64,000 bases of DNA from Kroppenstedtia guangzhouensis. GTDB taxonomy: Bacteria; Bacillota; Bacilli; Thermoactinomycetales; DSM-45169. The position numbers and the translations under genes were made by a program. The DNA is taken from contig NZ_BMEX01000003.1 in the NCBI RefSeq assembly GCF_014637345.1, positions 353,072 to 417,071 of the forward strand. Reading direction: 5' to 3'. The notes under the pieces are model-generated. The model saw nothing but the letters and a program-made list of their open reading frames with translations. It did not search any database and was not told where the DNA came from. This document shows, in pieces, positions 1-7,628 of this stretch. Position 1 is the first letter of the stretch. Every line of letters starts with the position of its first letter.

Positions 1-223
1 GCACTACATAACCCGTATCCGTCAGGAAATAAAGCTCCAATTCATCCTGCTTCCGGGTCGTGGGCTTCTCTTCCGAAATCCCCGAATCTTTCTCTGATTT
101 CTCCATCTCCTTGGGTGGCGGATCGATGGGGGCCGACTCCTTTTCAGGACCGAACAGACATCCGGTCAGCACTAGGGGTAACATCAGCAAAGGAGCGATC
201 CCTTTGAACCACTTGTTCCACAT
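1..223 (-). CDS. gerM: GerM-like sporulation/germination lipoprotein, 5' part only
   Basis: Only the N-terminal ~74 residues lie in the window; the gene runs off the left edge. The ATG at 223 follows a GGGAGGGA ribosome site. The protein opens with a basic N-terminus, a hydrophobic stretch and the lipobox LVLTGC, so it should be a lipid-anchored membrane protein. A charged, proline-rich linker follows, then ELYFLTDTGYVV, which looks like the start of a GerM domain. In B. subtilis gerM lies next to racE and the MarR gene ysmB, exactly as here, and is needed for sporulation and germination. A terminator and a sigma-E-like promoter separate it from racE. The assignment rests on synteny plus the lipoprotein start, because most of the domain is outside the window. 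Confidence 0.75.
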   Translation of the reverse strand, partial: MWNKWFKGIAPLLMLPLVLTGCLFGPEKESAPIDPPPKEMEKSEKDSGISEEKPTTRKQDELELYFLTDTGYVV

Positions 224-260
224 GTGTGCTCTTCCCTCCCGGGACAAAAGTTTCTGGTAC

Positions 261-289
261 ATATATACGAGCCCTGAGGAAAAATATCA
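261..289 (-). promoter_or_regulatory. Candidate sigma-E promoter of gerM
   Basis: On the minus strand TGATATT (283-289) and GTATATAT (261-268) are separated by 14 bases. This resembles the sigma-E pattern of B. subtilis (KMATATT, 14-15 bases, CATACAnT). It lies about 40 bases before the gerM start, and gerM is known there as a mother-cell gene. Pattern match by eye only. Confidence 0.5.
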
Positions 290-320
290 CACTTGTTTGT
301 TGCAGGAGGAGATTTCATAG

Positions 321-343
321 AAAAAATCCGCCACAAAGGCGGA
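321..343 (-). terminator. Rho-independent terminator after racE
   Basis: The minus strand has TCCGCC-TTTGT-GGCGGA followed by six T. It sits 35 bases past the racE stop and separates racE from gerM. Confidence 0.7.
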
Positions 344-377
344 AAAATACAACAGGCTGAGCGGATACTGCTGATTT

Positions 378-1220
378 TCATCCGACCTGACTCTCATCCA
401 GAGCCGAAAGAACCGCGTGCTCCACCCGCACCCTTCGGTGGAGCCAGCGCTCCGCAATGCTACGGAAGGCCTCGGGACGGCCACTGGTGAAGAAGTGATG
501 TTCCTCGGGGTGACGGGCGGGACCCTGACGAAGAAGTCCGTGGCTGCTCAAGATCCCAATCAATTCCCGGGTGGTTTCCTCGGCAGAACTGATCAGGGTC
601 ACCCCGGATCCCATCTCCCGGGAAATCATAGAAGCAATCAAGGGATAATGGGTACATCCCAAAATCAATGAATCCAGTCTGTGCTTCTTCAACGGAGCCA
701 GGGATTCCCTCAGGATCTTGCGAGAGTTCTCATTTTCCTCCCTCCCGCTCTCCACCAGGGGAACCAAGGCGGGACAAGCGAGACTGACCACATACAACCT
801 CGGGTCAATCCGCTTCAATGCCCGTTCATAGGCAGAACTCCGGATGGTACCTTCGGTGCCGATCACTCCGACCCGACCCTGTTGTGATACTTTGATTGCC
901 GCCCGGGCTCCCGGTTCGACCACTCCCAACACCGGAACATTCACTTGACGGCGAACCTCGTCGAGAGCCAGGGCTGTGGCAGTGTTGCAAGCGATCACGA
1001 GGGCTTTCAGAGGGTGCCCGGATAAATAACGGACGATTTCCAGAGTGAATCTGCGAACCTCGTCTGAGGGTCTGGGACCATAGGGACAACGGAGTGTATC
1101 TCCGAAATAAAGAACTTTTTCCTTGGGCAACTGCTGAAAAACTTCCCGGACAACGGTGAGGCCTCCGACACCGGAATCCAAAATGCCGATGGCACTTTCC
1201 ACAGAATGTTGATGGGTCAA
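378..1220 (-). CDS. racE: Glutamate racemase
   Basis: Interconverts L- and D-glutamate without cofactor and supplies D-Glu for peptidoglycan in the cytoplasm. The reading frame stays open 58 codons further upstream, but family length (about 265-280 residues) and a GGAGG eight to ten bases ahead favour the TTG at 1220, giving 280 aa. Visible motifs are DSGVGG at residue 15, the catalytic cysteines in ACNTAT (C78) and GCTHYP (C189), and the substrate segment CPYGPR around residue 45. It follows a MarR gene and precedes gerM, the order of racE in B. subtilis. Confidence 0.95.
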   Translation of the reverse strand: MTHQHSVESAIGILDSGVGGLTVVREVFQQLPKEKVLYFGDTLRCPYGPRPSDEVRRFTLEIVRYLSGHPLKALVIACNTATALALDEVRRQVNVPVLGVVEPGARAAIKVSQQGRVGVIGTEGTIRSSAYERALKRIDPRLYVVSLACPALVPLVESGREENENSRKILRESLAPLKKHRLDSLILGCTHYPLIASMISREMGSGVTLISSAEETTRELIGILSSHGLLRQGPARHPEEHHFFTSGRPEAFRSIAERWLHRRVRVEHAVLSALDESQVG

Positions 1221-1524
1221 AACCTTCCATCCTCCATGAACCAGGTTGGCTCCGTTTTTGGCTGTCACTTTCAATGTCAGAATATGTACCTGATGAGAAA
1301 GCGGTATGTGCAGATTCCCGGGGGAATGTGATAATTCTACCAAACATCCCCTTCCCGGAAAATAGAATTTGCACAAACCGAATAAAAACTTCATGTCAGG
1401 CCAGAACTCCGGAAACCAGATTGGAGCGTGAGATTCCAGTTGAAAACAGGGAGAGCGGTGAAACCGGTCCGAGTGTCCAAAAAACTCTGTATCCCTGTGT
1501 TTTCAGGAAGTCTCCCAACTCCGT

Positions 1525-1968
1525 TTACTTTATTTCGCGATGAAGAAGAGAAAGGTGCTTTGCCATCTCCCTCACTTCCTCCTCAGAAAAGCGGGACAGC
1601 ACTTGAGACAGATAAGACTGACGTGTCTCCATCACATCCCCGATGATCTCTTTTCCTTTCTTCAGAAGATGGATCCGTACCACCCGCCGATCCCGGTCAT
1701 CCCGAACCCGTTCCACCAAACCGTTCTTTTCCATCCGATCCACCAAGTCCGTCATCGTGCTACACGCCAAATACATCTTCTGACTCAGGTCTCCGATGGT
1801 CATATCCCCTTCATCATTCAGCCACAATAAAGCAGTGAACTGCGGAGGAGTAATCGGGAATTCGTTGAGAATTTCCCGCCCCTTTCGCTTCACCACCACA
1901 CTGATCTCCCTGAGCAAGCATTCAATTTCGGCCACCAGCTCTTTTGACAAACCCGTTTGATTATCCAT
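1525..1968 (-). CDS. MarR-family regulator (YsmB-like)
   Basis: Small winged-helix DNA-binding protein of 147 aa. The ATG at 1968 is chosen over upstream in-frame codons because the product then starts just before the MarR helix and matches the ~146 aa of YsmB. The MarR core is clear: a dimerising N-terminal helix, PPQFTALLWLNDEG, the recognition region LSQKMYLACSTMTDLVDRMEKNGLV and the wing RDDRDRRVVRIHLLKKG. Position beside racE and near gerE matches ysmB of B. subtilis. Ligand and target genes cannot be read from the sequence. Confidence 0.85.
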   Translation of the reverse strand: MDNQTGLSKELVAEIECLLREISVVVKRKGREILNEFPITPPQFTALLWLNDEGDMTIGDLSQKMYLACSTMTDLVDRMEKNGLVERVRDDRDRRVVRIHLLKKGKEIIGDVMETRQSYLSQVLSRFSEEEVREMAKHLSLLHREIK

Positions 1969-2225
1969 TTCCGTTAACCCCTTTAACGGCCCCTTGCCGA
2001 TCTCTGTCAGTTTACCTCCAAATTCGCCTGCAACGGAGATGGTCTGTCCTATCACATATGGTAACGGGTGAACCGGCCTGACACAAGTGTTCAGAAAATG
2101 AAATGCGAAATCCTCATCCATCCGTCCCAGGACCATCAAAGGATACTGTCTGAGTAAATGGACCGAAGACCGCAACCACACGCCAATGATATGATTTTAA
2201 CTGAGTTTCCAGGCAAAGCGATCAG

Positions 2226-2330
2226 AAACGTTGTGATTGGGTGTGTTTGGGTGTGTCTGGCAAATCCATATCCGGGGCCGGGACGGTCGGGACTGGGTCT
2301 CACCCAGGCCGGGGATAGCCCGGTTTCCCC
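2226..2330. repeat. Possible degenerate copy of the window's palindromic repeat
   Basis: AACGTTGTGATT (2227) followed by GGTCGGGACTGGGTCTCAC (about 2284-2303) resembles the left half of the element described at 33687, 42041 and 60238. The right half is not recognisable. Weak similarity, reported as tentative. Confidence 0.3.
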
Positions 2331-2447
2331 GAGATTTGCGAGGCACTGGTAAGTAAAGGCCGACGTTGCCCCAAACATTTTCCATTCCCACAGTTGGGAA
2401 AGGGCCATTGGCATTCAACATTTCATCCCCAAACAAGGAGGAACACC

Positions 2448-3196
2448 ATGAATGTATCCGCTTACCTTCGCCGGATCGGACTCTCTGCCGTCGATCATCC
2501 GGATCGACAATTCCTGTCCCGGCTTCAGGAGAACCATCTGCTCCACATTCCCTTTGAAAATCTGGATATCTCACTCCATCGACCCATTCGCTTATCACTG
2601 CCCCAGGTGTATGAAATAGTGGTGGAGCGGGGGTGTGGGGGCTTTTGCTACGAATTGAACGGATTGTTCCATTGGCTCCTTCGGGAGTGTGGATTTCATA
2701 CGACGCTCATCTCCGCACGTGTACGGGAGGCGGATGGTTCCTTTGCTCCCGAATTCGATCATTTGGCACTGCTGGTCTTACTGGAAACACCTTATGTGGT
2801 AGATGTGGGATTCGGTGACTGTTGTCGACATCCGTTGCCTTTGACCGGGGAAGAGCTGGAAGATATCAGCGGTCGTTACAGGGTAATTTCAAAGGCTGAC
2901 GGAGAAGGATATGCCCTGCAAAAAAAGATGGAACACAACTGGGTTACGGAGTACTATTTTACAACCCTCCCCCATGAATTGCAGTCTTTTACCCCCATGT
3001 GCGAGTACCACCAAACTTCCCCCGCATCCACCTTTACATAAAAAAGATGTGCACGATCGCCACTGAAGATGGAAGGATTACACTCACTCAGGATTTTTTG
3101 ACCATCACCCAGGACGGGAAAAAACAGAAACGTCCAGTTGCATCGGACGATCAGTTTCGTGACGAGCTCCTTCATTATTTTGGAATCAAACTCTGA
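2448..3196 (+). pseudogene. Arylamine N-acetyltransferase, frameshifted near the 3' end
   Basis: Arylamine N-acetyltransferases move acetyl from acetyl-CoA to aryl-amines through a Cys-His-Asp triad. From the ATG at 2448 (AAGGAGG ten bases ahead) the protein shows RGCGGFCYELN with C67, FDHLAL with H105 and VVDVGFGD with D119. The frame stops at TAA 3039-3041, right after ...SPASTFT. The expected C-terminal part (KKMCTIATEDGRITL ... HYFGIKL) continues in the next frame to 3196. One base is missing near 3039-3047 beside a run of six A. Adding an A would still leave the TAA, so this is not a simple A-run miscount. Either the gene is broken or a base was lost in assembly. It stands between gerE and ysmB, which are close neighbours in B. 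subtilis, so it looks inserted. Confidence 0.85.
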
Positions 3197-3271
3197 TTAT
3201 AGATGGTGATCAGTCGCCATCCCCCCACGTATAAAAAAACCCTACGCATGTGGTAGGGCAATGGGATGAGG

Positions 3272-3493
3272 CTAAATTTTCAATTCACCGAGCCGGACCA
3301 ACTCCACCACTGCCTGCGACCGTCCTTTCACATTCAATTTCTGCATTACATTGGAGATATGATTTCGGACGGTTTTTTCGCTGATAAAGAGTTGCTGTGC
3401 GATCTCTTTGGTTGTCTTGTCCTGCACCAACAGCTCAAACACTTCCCTTTCCCTGTTGGTTAACAAAGGCTTCCCTTTCTGGTTGCTCGTCAA
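3272..3493 (-). CDS. gerE: GerE, LuxR-type late sporulation regulator
   Basis: Mother-cell transcription factor that acts with sigma-K on coat genes. With the TTG at 3493 (GGAGG ten bases upstream) the protein is 73 aa, against 74 in B. subtilis. It is nearly all DNA-binding domain: LLTNREREVFELLVQDKT, then TTKEIAQQLFISEKTVRNH (helix-turn-helix) and QKLNVKGRSQAVVELVRLG. The near identity to GerE and the neighbouring ysmB-racE-gerM set make this secure. A CATAAGAT box upstream fits sigma-K control. Confidence 0.95.
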   Translation of the reverse strand: MTSNQKGKPLLTNREREVFELLVQDKTTKEIAQQLFISEKTVRNHISNVMQKLNVKGRSQAVVELVRLGELKI

Positions 3494-3529
3494 GTGCGTC
3501 ACCCCTCCTTGCTCGGGCTCTTGGAACAC

Positions 3530-3792
3530 GAGGGTCAGGGACTCAGTCAGGTTATCTTATGAACGGGCTTATAACGTGGTGCGGTGGCGGGAGAAAAATA
3601 GGCTGCTCCGGGACCGGTTAAGTGCTGTGGAAAGCATAAGAGATATCGAGTTAATTCTGAAAGAGCCGATCTATAAGGAAACTAAGAAAGCCGAACAGAA
3701 ATGTTGCCACCCGGCTGCTCCCTTATGACACTGCGAATGTCACAAATCCATTTATGCCAGTGCCTTCAATCACAGGAGTAAATTGGCCTCTC
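3530..3792. other. Gene-poor stretch with one weak ORF
   Basis: No gene is confidently supported. On the plus strand a frame ending at 3728 encodes a charged, helix-like segment (SYERAYNVVRWREKNRLL, then ELILKEPIYKETKKAEQ) that looks protein-like. It has no convincing start with a ribosome site, and its upstream part lies opposite gerE. Confidence 0.35.
3554..3561 (-). promoter_or_regulatory. Candidate sigma-K -10 box of gerE
   Basis: The minus strand carries CATAAGAT, matching the sigma-K -10 pattern CATAnnnT, about 60 bases before the gerE start. An AC lies 17 bases further up, in keeping with the short sigma-K -35. B. subtilis gerE is made by sigma-K RNA polymerase. Confidence 0.45.
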
Positions 3793-3827
3793 AAAAAATG
3801 AGACACCGCGCACACTGTTGCGGTGTC
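3793..3827 (-). terminator. Terminator after the 3836-4324 gene
   Basis: GACACCGC (3802-3809) pairs with GCGGTGTC (3820-3827). Six T follow on the minus strand, and TTTT follows on the plus strand, so it could work both ways. Confidence 0.65.
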
Positions 3828-3835
3828 TTTTCCGA

Positions 3836-4324
3836 TCAAGGGCCAATACCAAAATCAGGTTCCCGAGAATACACTCCTGTCGGCTTTCCACAGAAGATCT
3901 TCCTCAGTTCCCGTCGACCCAAAGCCTGTGGGACATCCGGTCTCCAATACAATACAGGGATCCCCGGCAGCCGATGATGAAACCACTCCCGAGCATTTTC
4001 CCGGGTAGTCAGAATCCAGGCGACATCGAAAATATTTAGCCGGGGAACCCCCCATTCCCTGCGACTGAGCTGAACCCTGGGATAAGGTATTCCGGGAAAG
4101 GCAAGGATGGTGTCCCCATAATTGAGACACTCCGCGATGCACCGAGTCAGGGGATATTCCCGGGATGAGCGGAGCAGATGCACCGGTTCATACCCCAGAT
4201 GTCGAACCAGACGGCGGGCATCCGCTTTCTGTACCGGGGATATTCGTTTCTTCTTCCCCTCCCCGGGGGATAACACCGGATACTGCGACACCAGGTGAAC
4301 AAAGGGTATACCATGAACAAACAT
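3836..4324 (-). CDS. Hypothetical protein, 162 aa
   Basis: I do not recognise this family. The ATG at 4324 has AAAGGGGTGG four to five bases ahead. The product is basic and rich in Arg, Pro and Tyr, with no signal peptide or membrane helix. Segments such as KADARRLVRHLGYEPVHLL, GDTILAFPGIPYPRVQL and WGVPRLNIFDVAWI suggest a folded soluble domain. A terminator lies directly after the stop. Coding potential is supported by regular codon use and by the ribosome site and terminator bracketing the frame. Confidence 0.6.
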   Translation of the reverse strand: MFVHGIPFVHLVSQYPVLSPGEGKKKRISPVQKADARRLVRHLGYEPVHLLRSSREYPLTRCIAECLNYGDTILAFPGIPYPRVQLSRREWGVPRLNIFDVAWILTTRENAREWFHHRLPGIPVLYWRPDVPQALGRRELRKIFCGKPTGVYSREPDFGIGP

Positions 4325-4728
4325 TGATAACCACCCCTTTCTCTGGTAATCTCCTCGAATTTGACAAAACCATACCTGATCCCAATCCCCTACTCAGATG
4401 GTGTCGAAGAGGAGACAGATCCCTCTCCCTTTGAACAGACAACTCTGCCGGAAATCAGGACAGTATTTTCTGTTATAGGTCAAGCCACCAAGCTCATAGC
4501 AATGGAAAAACGGGAGAAGTGGAGCGGGGTTCAGACATCATCCTCCATCCTTCGACCGCATTTGCCACAGAGGGGGGGTGGAAAACGGTTCCAATCGAGT
4601 CCTACGGATCGAGCCCATCCAAAAGGCACCGGCAGAAGGAAGACAGATTGCATCAAATTCCGCTGGAAAAGAACTGGCCGACCCTGTCACCCGTTGTTCT
4701 TGCCTTGATTGAGTTAGAACAAGATGAG
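4325..4728. other. Intergenic region, possibly containing the 5' end of the next gene
   Basis: The divergent start regions of the flanking genes must lie here. The frame of the 4729 gene is open from a GTG at 4519, but that stretch is low-complexity and Ser/Arg-rich and its only ribosome-like site (GGGAGAA) touches the GTG. I see no repeat or RNA element. Confidence 0.4.
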
Positions 4729-5346
4729 ATGTATCCCCTAATCCCTGAACAAATGATCTCAAACTATCTGGAGGAAGCGATCTCCTTCGGTGAAAATGCC
4801 GCCAGGGGAGAACTTTATGAAGGAGATCTGGCCCGTTTGATCAACCGGGTGATCCAATCCGGTGTAAAGATCCGTTTTGTGGAGCGGGAAGGACATGATT
4901 CCACTGGTTGGATCCGTGCCCAATACCGGCGGAAACCTCCCACCATCGAAATTTACAAACCCTCCCTGAAGCAACTGGGCCAATTTTTCCGCCAATCAGG
5001 ATACCGGATCCACCCGGATGACCTGATCGCCTTGCACCTGTATCATGAATGGTTTCATCACCTGGAATCCTCCAGCCTCGGCCGGACGGATCACCGTCTG
5101 CCCAAGGCGGAAAAAAAGAGATGGGGCCCCTTTGTTCTCCGCAGGCGAATTCATCGGCTGAGGGAGATCGCCGCCCATTCTTTCACCCAGTCAGCTTTGG
5201 GATTGTCCTGGTCTCCCTTGTGGCTGGACCATTTACTCCTGCTCACGGATCGGGGCTGGTCCAAATCCCAAATCCGGGATCATTTCCAACAACTCCAAGA
5301 GAAATATCGTTCCCTGACGGAACCGGCCCAAAAACCCCCGGAATAG
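4729..5346 (+). CDS. Putative zinc-dependent protein with HExxH motif
   Basis: From the ATG at 4729 the product is about 205 aa; an earlier start at 4519 would add 70 residues. The segment LIALHLYHEWFHHLESSSLG holds HEWFH, the HExxH signature of zincins, with the second His followed by another His. C-terminal helices contain REIAAHSFTQSALGL, where Glu and His could supply a further metal ligand. No signal peptide or membrane span is visible, so it is probably cytoplasmic. I do not know the family. Metal binding is inferred from the motif. No strong ribosome site marks the start. Confidence 0.65.
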   Translation: MYPLIPEQMISNYLEEAISFGENAARGELYEGDLARLINRVIQSGVKIRFVEREGHDSTGWIRAQYRRKPPTIEIYKPSLKQLGQFFRQSGYRIHPDDLIALHLYHEWFHHLESSSLGRTDHRLPKAEKKRWGPFVLRRRIHRLREIAAHSFTQSALGLSWSPLWLDHLLLLTDRGWSKSQIRDHFQQLQEKYRSLTEPAQKPPE

Positions 5347-5456
5347 CCATTGGAAAGATACCGGCAGGACCGGTCCCACTCCTCACCTCTCACCTCCCCC
5401 CTCTCGTATATGAGGAAACCCGCCCGGGAAATAATAATTCCGGGAGGTGGAATTTC

Positions 5457-5711
5457 ATGGAAATCCCTTATCTGTGCCCTGCCTGCGGTACCAATCGTAC
5501 CCGGTTTAATCTGATTCAACAAACAGTCCGCCCGGTGAAAAAGGATCCTCAAACCGGTGAAATCATGGAAGAGGTGGACGCTTCCGACCCGCTGCAGGCT
5601 CCTTACCGGGGAGAAGAGCTGCGGGTTCAATGCGGGGTTTGCGGAGTGGTGGAAACAGAACAGCGATTTGTAAAAACAGCCCGGCGGGGAACAGGAGAAA
5701 AAAGGATTTAA
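5457..5711 (+). CDS. Small zinc-ribbon protein
   Basis: 84 aa from an ATG with GGGAGGTGG seven bases ahead. Two Cys pairs, CPAC near residue 7 and CGVC near residue 61, form a four-cysteine zinc ribbon; the sequence between them is acidic (IMEEVDASDP). The C-terminus is basic. Such proteins often bind nucleic acid or a partner protein, but the role is unknown. It ends before a clear terminator. Confidence 0.75.
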   Translation: MEIPYLCPACGTNRTRFNLIQQTVRPVKKDPQTGEIMEEVDASDPLQAPYRGEELRVQCGVCGVVETEQRFVKTARRGTGEKRI

Positions 5712-5723
5712 CTTTAAGCACAT

Positions 5724-5767
5724 GCGCCTGAAGGGAAAAATCACCTAAGGGCGCTTTTTCCTTTTTC
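5724..5767 (+). terminator. Terminator after the zinc-ribbon gene
   Basis: GCGCC (5724-5728) pairs with GGCGC (5750-5754), followed by TTTTTCCTTTTT. Confidence 0.6.
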
Positions 5768-5916
5768 GGGTGTGTTATGATTTAAGCAGGAGGCAACAAG
5801 GATACCGACATCAAAAACGAATCCTTTTCCCTCCCCAGTCCGACCACACAGATTTCCCTTTGCTTGGGACCGATCCTTCGGACAAAAAACCGATTTCTTA
5901 CAAAGGAGTTTGTCTG

Positions 5917-7467
5917 ATGCGTGAACTGAAAGAATCTCTTCTCCAACTGATCACGGAAACCTCCACCAATCTGCCCCCGGATGTGCGCCATGCCATCCGC
6001 AAGGCAAAGGAAAAAGAGGATGCCGGCACCCGGGCCGCACTGGCCCTGACCACCATCACCGACAATATTCAGATGGCGGAGGATCACGTCTCTCCAATTT
6101 GTCAGGATACAGGAATGCCCACCTTCTACATCCGTGTTCCTGTCGGAGTCAACCAAATGGAGCTAACCCGGGCCATCCGGGAAGCGATCGTCGAAGCGAC
6201 AAAGACCGGTAAGCTCCGTCCCAATTCCGTAGATTCCCTCACTGGGGAAAACAGCGGCGACAATCTGGGCGAAGGTGTCCCGGTAATCCACTATGAACAA
6301 TGGGAAAAGGATGAAATTGAAGTTCGCCTGATCCTGAAAGGCGGCGGCTGTGAAAACAAAAACATCCAATACAGTCTCCCTTGTGAATTGGAAGGGTTGG
6401 GCCGTGCCGGCCGGGACTTGGATGGAATTCGCAAGTGCATCCTGCACAGCATCCACCAAGCTCAGGGGCAGGGATGCAGTGCTGGCTTCATCGGGGTGGG
6501 CATCGGCGGTGACCGCACCACCGGTTATGAATTGGCCAAAAAGCAATTGTTCCGGAAAACAGATGACATCAACCCCCATCCCGATCTGGCCCGCTTGGAG
6601 GCCTACATCCTGGATAAAGCCAACCAGCTTAGTATCGGAACGATGGGTTTTGGTGGCAATACCACCCTTCTCGGATGCAAGATTGGCAGTATGCACCGGA
6701 TTCCGGCCAGTTTTTACGTCTCCGTCGCCTACAATTGTTGGGCTTTCCGGCGGCAGGGTGTCACCCTCGATCCCACCACGGGAAAAATCACCGGATGGCT
6801 GTACAAGGATGAGCCAAAAGCTGAAACCGTCACCGTCACCGAACCGGCTGAACCACCGACCTCCCCGGAGACTGCCGCTTCCTCCAGGGAAGTGCGGCTG
6901 ACGCCTCCCATCTCAGAAGCCGATATCCGTTCCTTGCGCGTGGGAGATGTCGTCATCCTGGATGGAATCATCCATACGGGTCGCGACGCGCTCCATAAGT
7001 ATTTGATCGACCATGATGCTCCGGTGGATCTCACAGGCGGGGTGATCTACCACTGCGGTCCGGTCATGTTGAAAAAACCGGAGGGGGGTTGGGAAGTAAA
7101 AGCAGCCGGTCCCACCACCAGTATCCGGGAAGAGCCCTATCAGGCTGACATTATCAAGAAATTCGGGATCCGGGCTGTGATCGGTAAAGGTGGAATGGGC
7201 GCCCGCACCCTGGAAGGTCTGAAAGAGCATGGCGCAGTCTATCTGAATGCGATTGGGGGAGCTGCCCAATATTATGCCGATTGCATCACCGATGTCGAGG
7301 GAGTTCACTTCATGAACTTCGGAGTTCCCGAAGCCATGTGGCATCTGCGGGTGAAAAACTTCGCCGCCATCGTCACCATGGACGCCCACGGTAACAGTCT
7401 GCACAAAGATATTGAGCTGGACTCCCTGGAAAAACTGGCACAATTTAAAGAACCTGTCTTTTCCTGA
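5917..7467 (+). CDS. fumA: Fumarate hydratase, class I (iron-sulfur)
   Basis: Hydrates fumarate to malate in the TCA cycle using a [4Fe-4S] cluster. The ATG at 5917 follows AAAGGAG; product 516 aa. The N-terminal alpha-type domain (residues ~1-295) holds the cluster cysteines in SPICQDTGMPTF, KGGGCENKN and GNTTLLGCKIG. The C-terminal beta-type domain (~330-516) holds GDVVILDGIIHTGRDALHK, YHCGPVM and GKGGMGARTLEGLKEHGAVY. Two-domain fusion in one chain is typical of class I fumarases. A Pro/Thr/Glu-rich linker at about residues 299-327 joins the domains and looks disordered. Single gene flanked by terminators. Confidence 0.95.
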   Translation: MRELKESLLQLITETSTNLPPDVRHAIRKAKEKEDAGTRAALALTTITDNIQMAEDHVSPICQDTGMPTFYIRVPVGVNQMELTRAIREAIVEATKTGKLRPNSVDSLTGENSGDNLGEGVPVIHYEQWEKDEIEVRLILKGGGCENKNIQYSLPCELEGLGRAGRDLDGIRKCILHSIHQAQGQGCSAGFIGVGIGGDRTTGYELAKKQLFRKTDDINPHPDLARLEAYILDKANQLSIGTMGFGGNTTLLGCKIGSMHRIPASFYVSVAYNCWAFRRQGVTLDPTTGKITGWLYKDEPKAETVTVTEPAEPPTSPETAASSREVRLTPPISEADIRSLRVGDVVILDGIIHTGRDALHKYLIDHDAPVDLTGGVIYHCGPVMLKKPEGGWEVKAAGPTTSIREEPYQADIIKKFGIRAVIGKGGMGARTLEGLKEHGAVYLNAIGGAAQYYADCITDVEGVHFMNFGVPEAMWHLRVKNFAAIVTMDAHGNSLHKDIELDSLEKLAQFKEPVFS

Positions 7468-7480
7468 TCCAAAAACGGCA

Positions 7481-7507
7481 GCGGGGACAACCCCGCTTCT
7501 TTTTTTC
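7481..7507 (+). terminator. Terminator after fumA
   Basis: GCGGGG-ACAA-CCCCGC followed by TTCTTTTTTT. Confidence 0.85.
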
Positions 7508-7518
7508 CCTTTCAATGA

Positions 7519-7546
7519 TCGACCCACAAAACCATGGTTTTATACT
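7519..7546 (+). promoter_or_regulatory. Candidate promoter of the PBP gene with palindromic spacer
   Basis: TCGACC (7519-7524) and TATACT (7541-7546), 16 bases apart, form a plausible sigma-A promoter. The spacer is largely a perfect 14-base palindrome, AAAACCATGGTTTT (7528-7541), a good candidate operator. A second inverted repeat, GAAAGGGT...ACCCTTTC, lies in the leader before the ribosome site. Confidence 0.45.
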
Positions 7547-7628
7547 AAAAGATGGATTCACAGGCGCCGTTAGAAAGGGTAGAATGTTGGGGTACTCATC
7601 CACCCTTTCAAAGAGGTGACTCATCCGA

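Noticed and set aside
378..1394. The longest reading of racE starting at 1394 with 58 extra residues
   Set aside because: The extra part has no racemase homology and no ribosome site. The TTG at 1220 has GGAGG at the right distance and gives the normal family length.
3408..3728. 106-aa plus-strand ORF overlapping gerE
   Set aside because: Its first third is antisense to gerE. The last part looks protein-like but lacks a supported start, so it was recorded only as a weak possibility.
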